Shown: piece after piece, positions 62,336-64,000 of the stretch
Numbering within the stretch: position 1 is the stretch's first letter
How the letters are laid out: the number at the start of each line of letters is the position of its first letter
Assembly (NCBI RefSeq): GCF_016859285.1
Contig: NC_053415.1
Span: forward strand, 8,147,501-8,211,500
Source: Xiphias gladius
Taxonomy: Eukaryota > Chordata > Actinopteri > Istiophoriformes > Xiphiidae
Direction of reading: 5' to 3'
DNA length: 64,000 nucleotides
The notes under the pieces: model-generated
The model's input: only the letters and a program-made list of their open reading frames with translations
Told to the model about the DNA's origin: nothing
The model's database searches: none
Made by a program: the position numbers and the translations under genes

Positions 62336-62671
62336 TCTGCTCAAAGGTCTCTGCGGTGAACAGCTAATGTCAATTCACGTGAAACAGGCCTCCTGTTCTC
62401 GTTGATACCTTATATTCAAAATGTCCCCGTGAACTTCCGAAAGAAATCCCTCTGGTGTGCTTTCAACTGGCCTCTAATTTCTGAACACGCTCGGCCAGCT
62501 TTTTAAAGTGTGCGGAGACGTCTCTAAGATCACTCCTCTTCCCCTAAAGAACTGTTTTCTGTCTGACCCACTCCCCTCACGCCAAGCGAGTGAGAACCAC
62601 CTCACACACTCCGACACTTGGGCTGAACATGTACTCGCGCTCAGTTGCGCTGTAAAGTCTGCTCCGTTGTG

Positions 62672-62676
62672 ATTGG
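62672..62676 (-). promoter_or_regulatory. CCAAT box in mnx2 promoter
   Basis: ATTGG on the plus strand reads CCAAT on the gene strand, about 340 bp upstream of the mnx2 ATG, in the context TGGCCAATCAC. Confidence 0.45.
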
Positions 62677-63013
62677 CCAGAGCCCTGCAGCACGGGGGGG
62701 GGGGGTATAGCCCACTCTGCCCCTCAAGGGGTTAATTGTAGGCATCCATACACTCTGTATTCAATTGTAGAATCATATCGTACACATTTAAATATTTACA
62801 TGAGCACTGTGGTCATATTACAATCCTACAGGAGGTTCATACATAGGTAATACCTCTGCTAAATGTCCTTATTCATATATGAAAGTACGAACAAGGTGTG
62901 TTTCATTCTTTCTTTCATTCTTTCTTTCTTTTTTCGTTATATCTGTCTTTTACCTCTCCGGCAGTTGCCCTGTTTCAGGTCGGACTAAGTTGGAGCCTTC
63001 TCACACTGTCCTG

Positions 63014-63039
63014 CACACACACACACACACACACACACA
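63014..63039. repeat. short (CA)n microsatellite
   Basis: Pure CA run of about 13 units. Confidence 0.92.
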
Positions 63040-64000
63040 GTGTATCTACACTTTCACAGGCATATGATACGGACACAGACACACTTTACAACTTTACTAC
63101 CTTAATTACTGCCATCTTACCTCAGAGAGATGACGAAGTTCATCATTTTACAACTAAGTCTTCATTAGACTTTATTGCCTGCCTGTTAAGGTTGACAGAA
63201 ACCCCACAGTTCTTATCAGTGGTTGCTGTTATGATTACTGGTAATCACCGCACCATGGAGCAGATAAAGAGCAGTAAACCGACGGAGAGCAAACCCATCT
63301 TCTCTCCTGGCAGACCAGAGCCAAACACAGACAAAGTATGACCAGGTGACACAGAACCCTGTAGTTGTTTGGTGTTAATTCCCTCGCTGTACACATTGTA
63401 TTTACAAACGAGACTTCTTTCAAGTCAGATATGTGCATATAGCTCATAACATGATGAAACTGTTTCCATCATATTGCTCGCAATAGTACAATGTATATAT
63501 TGCTACAGGCAAAGCATTGCCTTTGCAGAGGGCATCTTCCCGTAAGCCCAAGCTGTTTCCCACCTGTCCTGGAGAGACACCTCAACTGACAAGTGCGTGA
63601 GGTGAACCTATTCAGTTTCACTCAAAGCGAGCAAACTGCTTTGAGTGCGCACGCTTCTGCCACAGTTTGGTGATTTCCTGCCGGTTTATACAGGACTGAT
63701 AAGAGACAGTCCTAGGCCTGGGAAAACCAACTGCTCTCACTTTGAAGACAAACACACCAACACCTGCTGAGATACCCAACATATAAACTAAACGGCCTAT
63801 GGGTTCATGTGTGTGTGCAGGCATGTGTGTGTAAATGTGTGCAGCTAAATGATTATCTGAGGCTCATCATATGACGGATTTTCGATATTACGTTTTTTGA
63901 AGTCATCATAGTTCCCCAACTCATAGAAAAGAAAGTAGTTAAGTTGTTGTTGTTGCTGTTACGGCACTGTTACTGTAGCATGAACAGCAATTTGCAGACA

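Larger units (their letters stand above)
62336..64000. other. upstream region of mnx2
   Basis: Contains the mnx2 5' UTR and promoter and then about 1.2 kb of AT-rich DNA without recognisable exons. It holds a run of 12 G at 62694-62705, a CTTT-rich tract at about 62904-62935, a (CA)n at 63014-63039, and a short hairpin at 63619-63647. Confidence 0.6.

Overview
The window is genomic DNA of a ray-finned fish, probably a percomorph teleost. The evidence is vertebrate genes with short, clean GT-AG introns, very dense (CA)n/(GT)n microsatellites, and degenerate copies of dispersed repeats that look familiar from percomorph genomes. Four protein-coding genes could be assembled exon by exon with reading frames closing at every junction. 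The repeat families and the percomorph placement are recognised from memory, not from a search.

Layout. 1-8246: gene-poor DNA 3' of wnt6. 8247-28071 (minus): wnt6, four coding exons, 354 aa, with two introns of 8-9.6 kb full of microsatellites. 28072-40167: about 12 kb between two divergent genes, CpG-rich at both ends and AT-rich with old repeats between. 40292-44527 (plus; an alternative start lies at 40168): fastkd3, nine coding exons, 643 aa. 44528-46587: convergent intergenic segment with a repeat. 46588-58599 (minus): cfap65, 33 coding exons, 1753 aa. 58600-60260: intergenic, holding a very good RFX X-box just upstream of cfap65. 60261-62335 (minus): an MNX-type homeobox gene, best called mnx2, three exons, 323 aa. 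62336-64000: upstream DNA of mnx2.

The genes do not form an operon-like pathway. wnt6 encodes a secreted Wnt ligand, fastkd3 a mitochondrial RNA-processing protein, cfap65 a structural protein of motile cilia and sperm flagella, and mnx2 a motor-neuron/pancreas-type homeodomain factor. wnt6 and cfap65 are both in human 2q35, so the block looks like one teleost copy of that region. fastkd3 (human 5p15) and mnx2 (missing from placental mammals) are differences from the human order.

I found no sign of a new multi-gene system. The items most worth checking are regulatory or structural: the X-box upstream of cfap65, a perfect 30-bp palindrome at 35451, a palindrome with paired homeodomain cores in wnt6 intron 1, a possible alternative spliced N-terminus for fastkd3, and a long UG/UA tract before fastkd3 exon 2.
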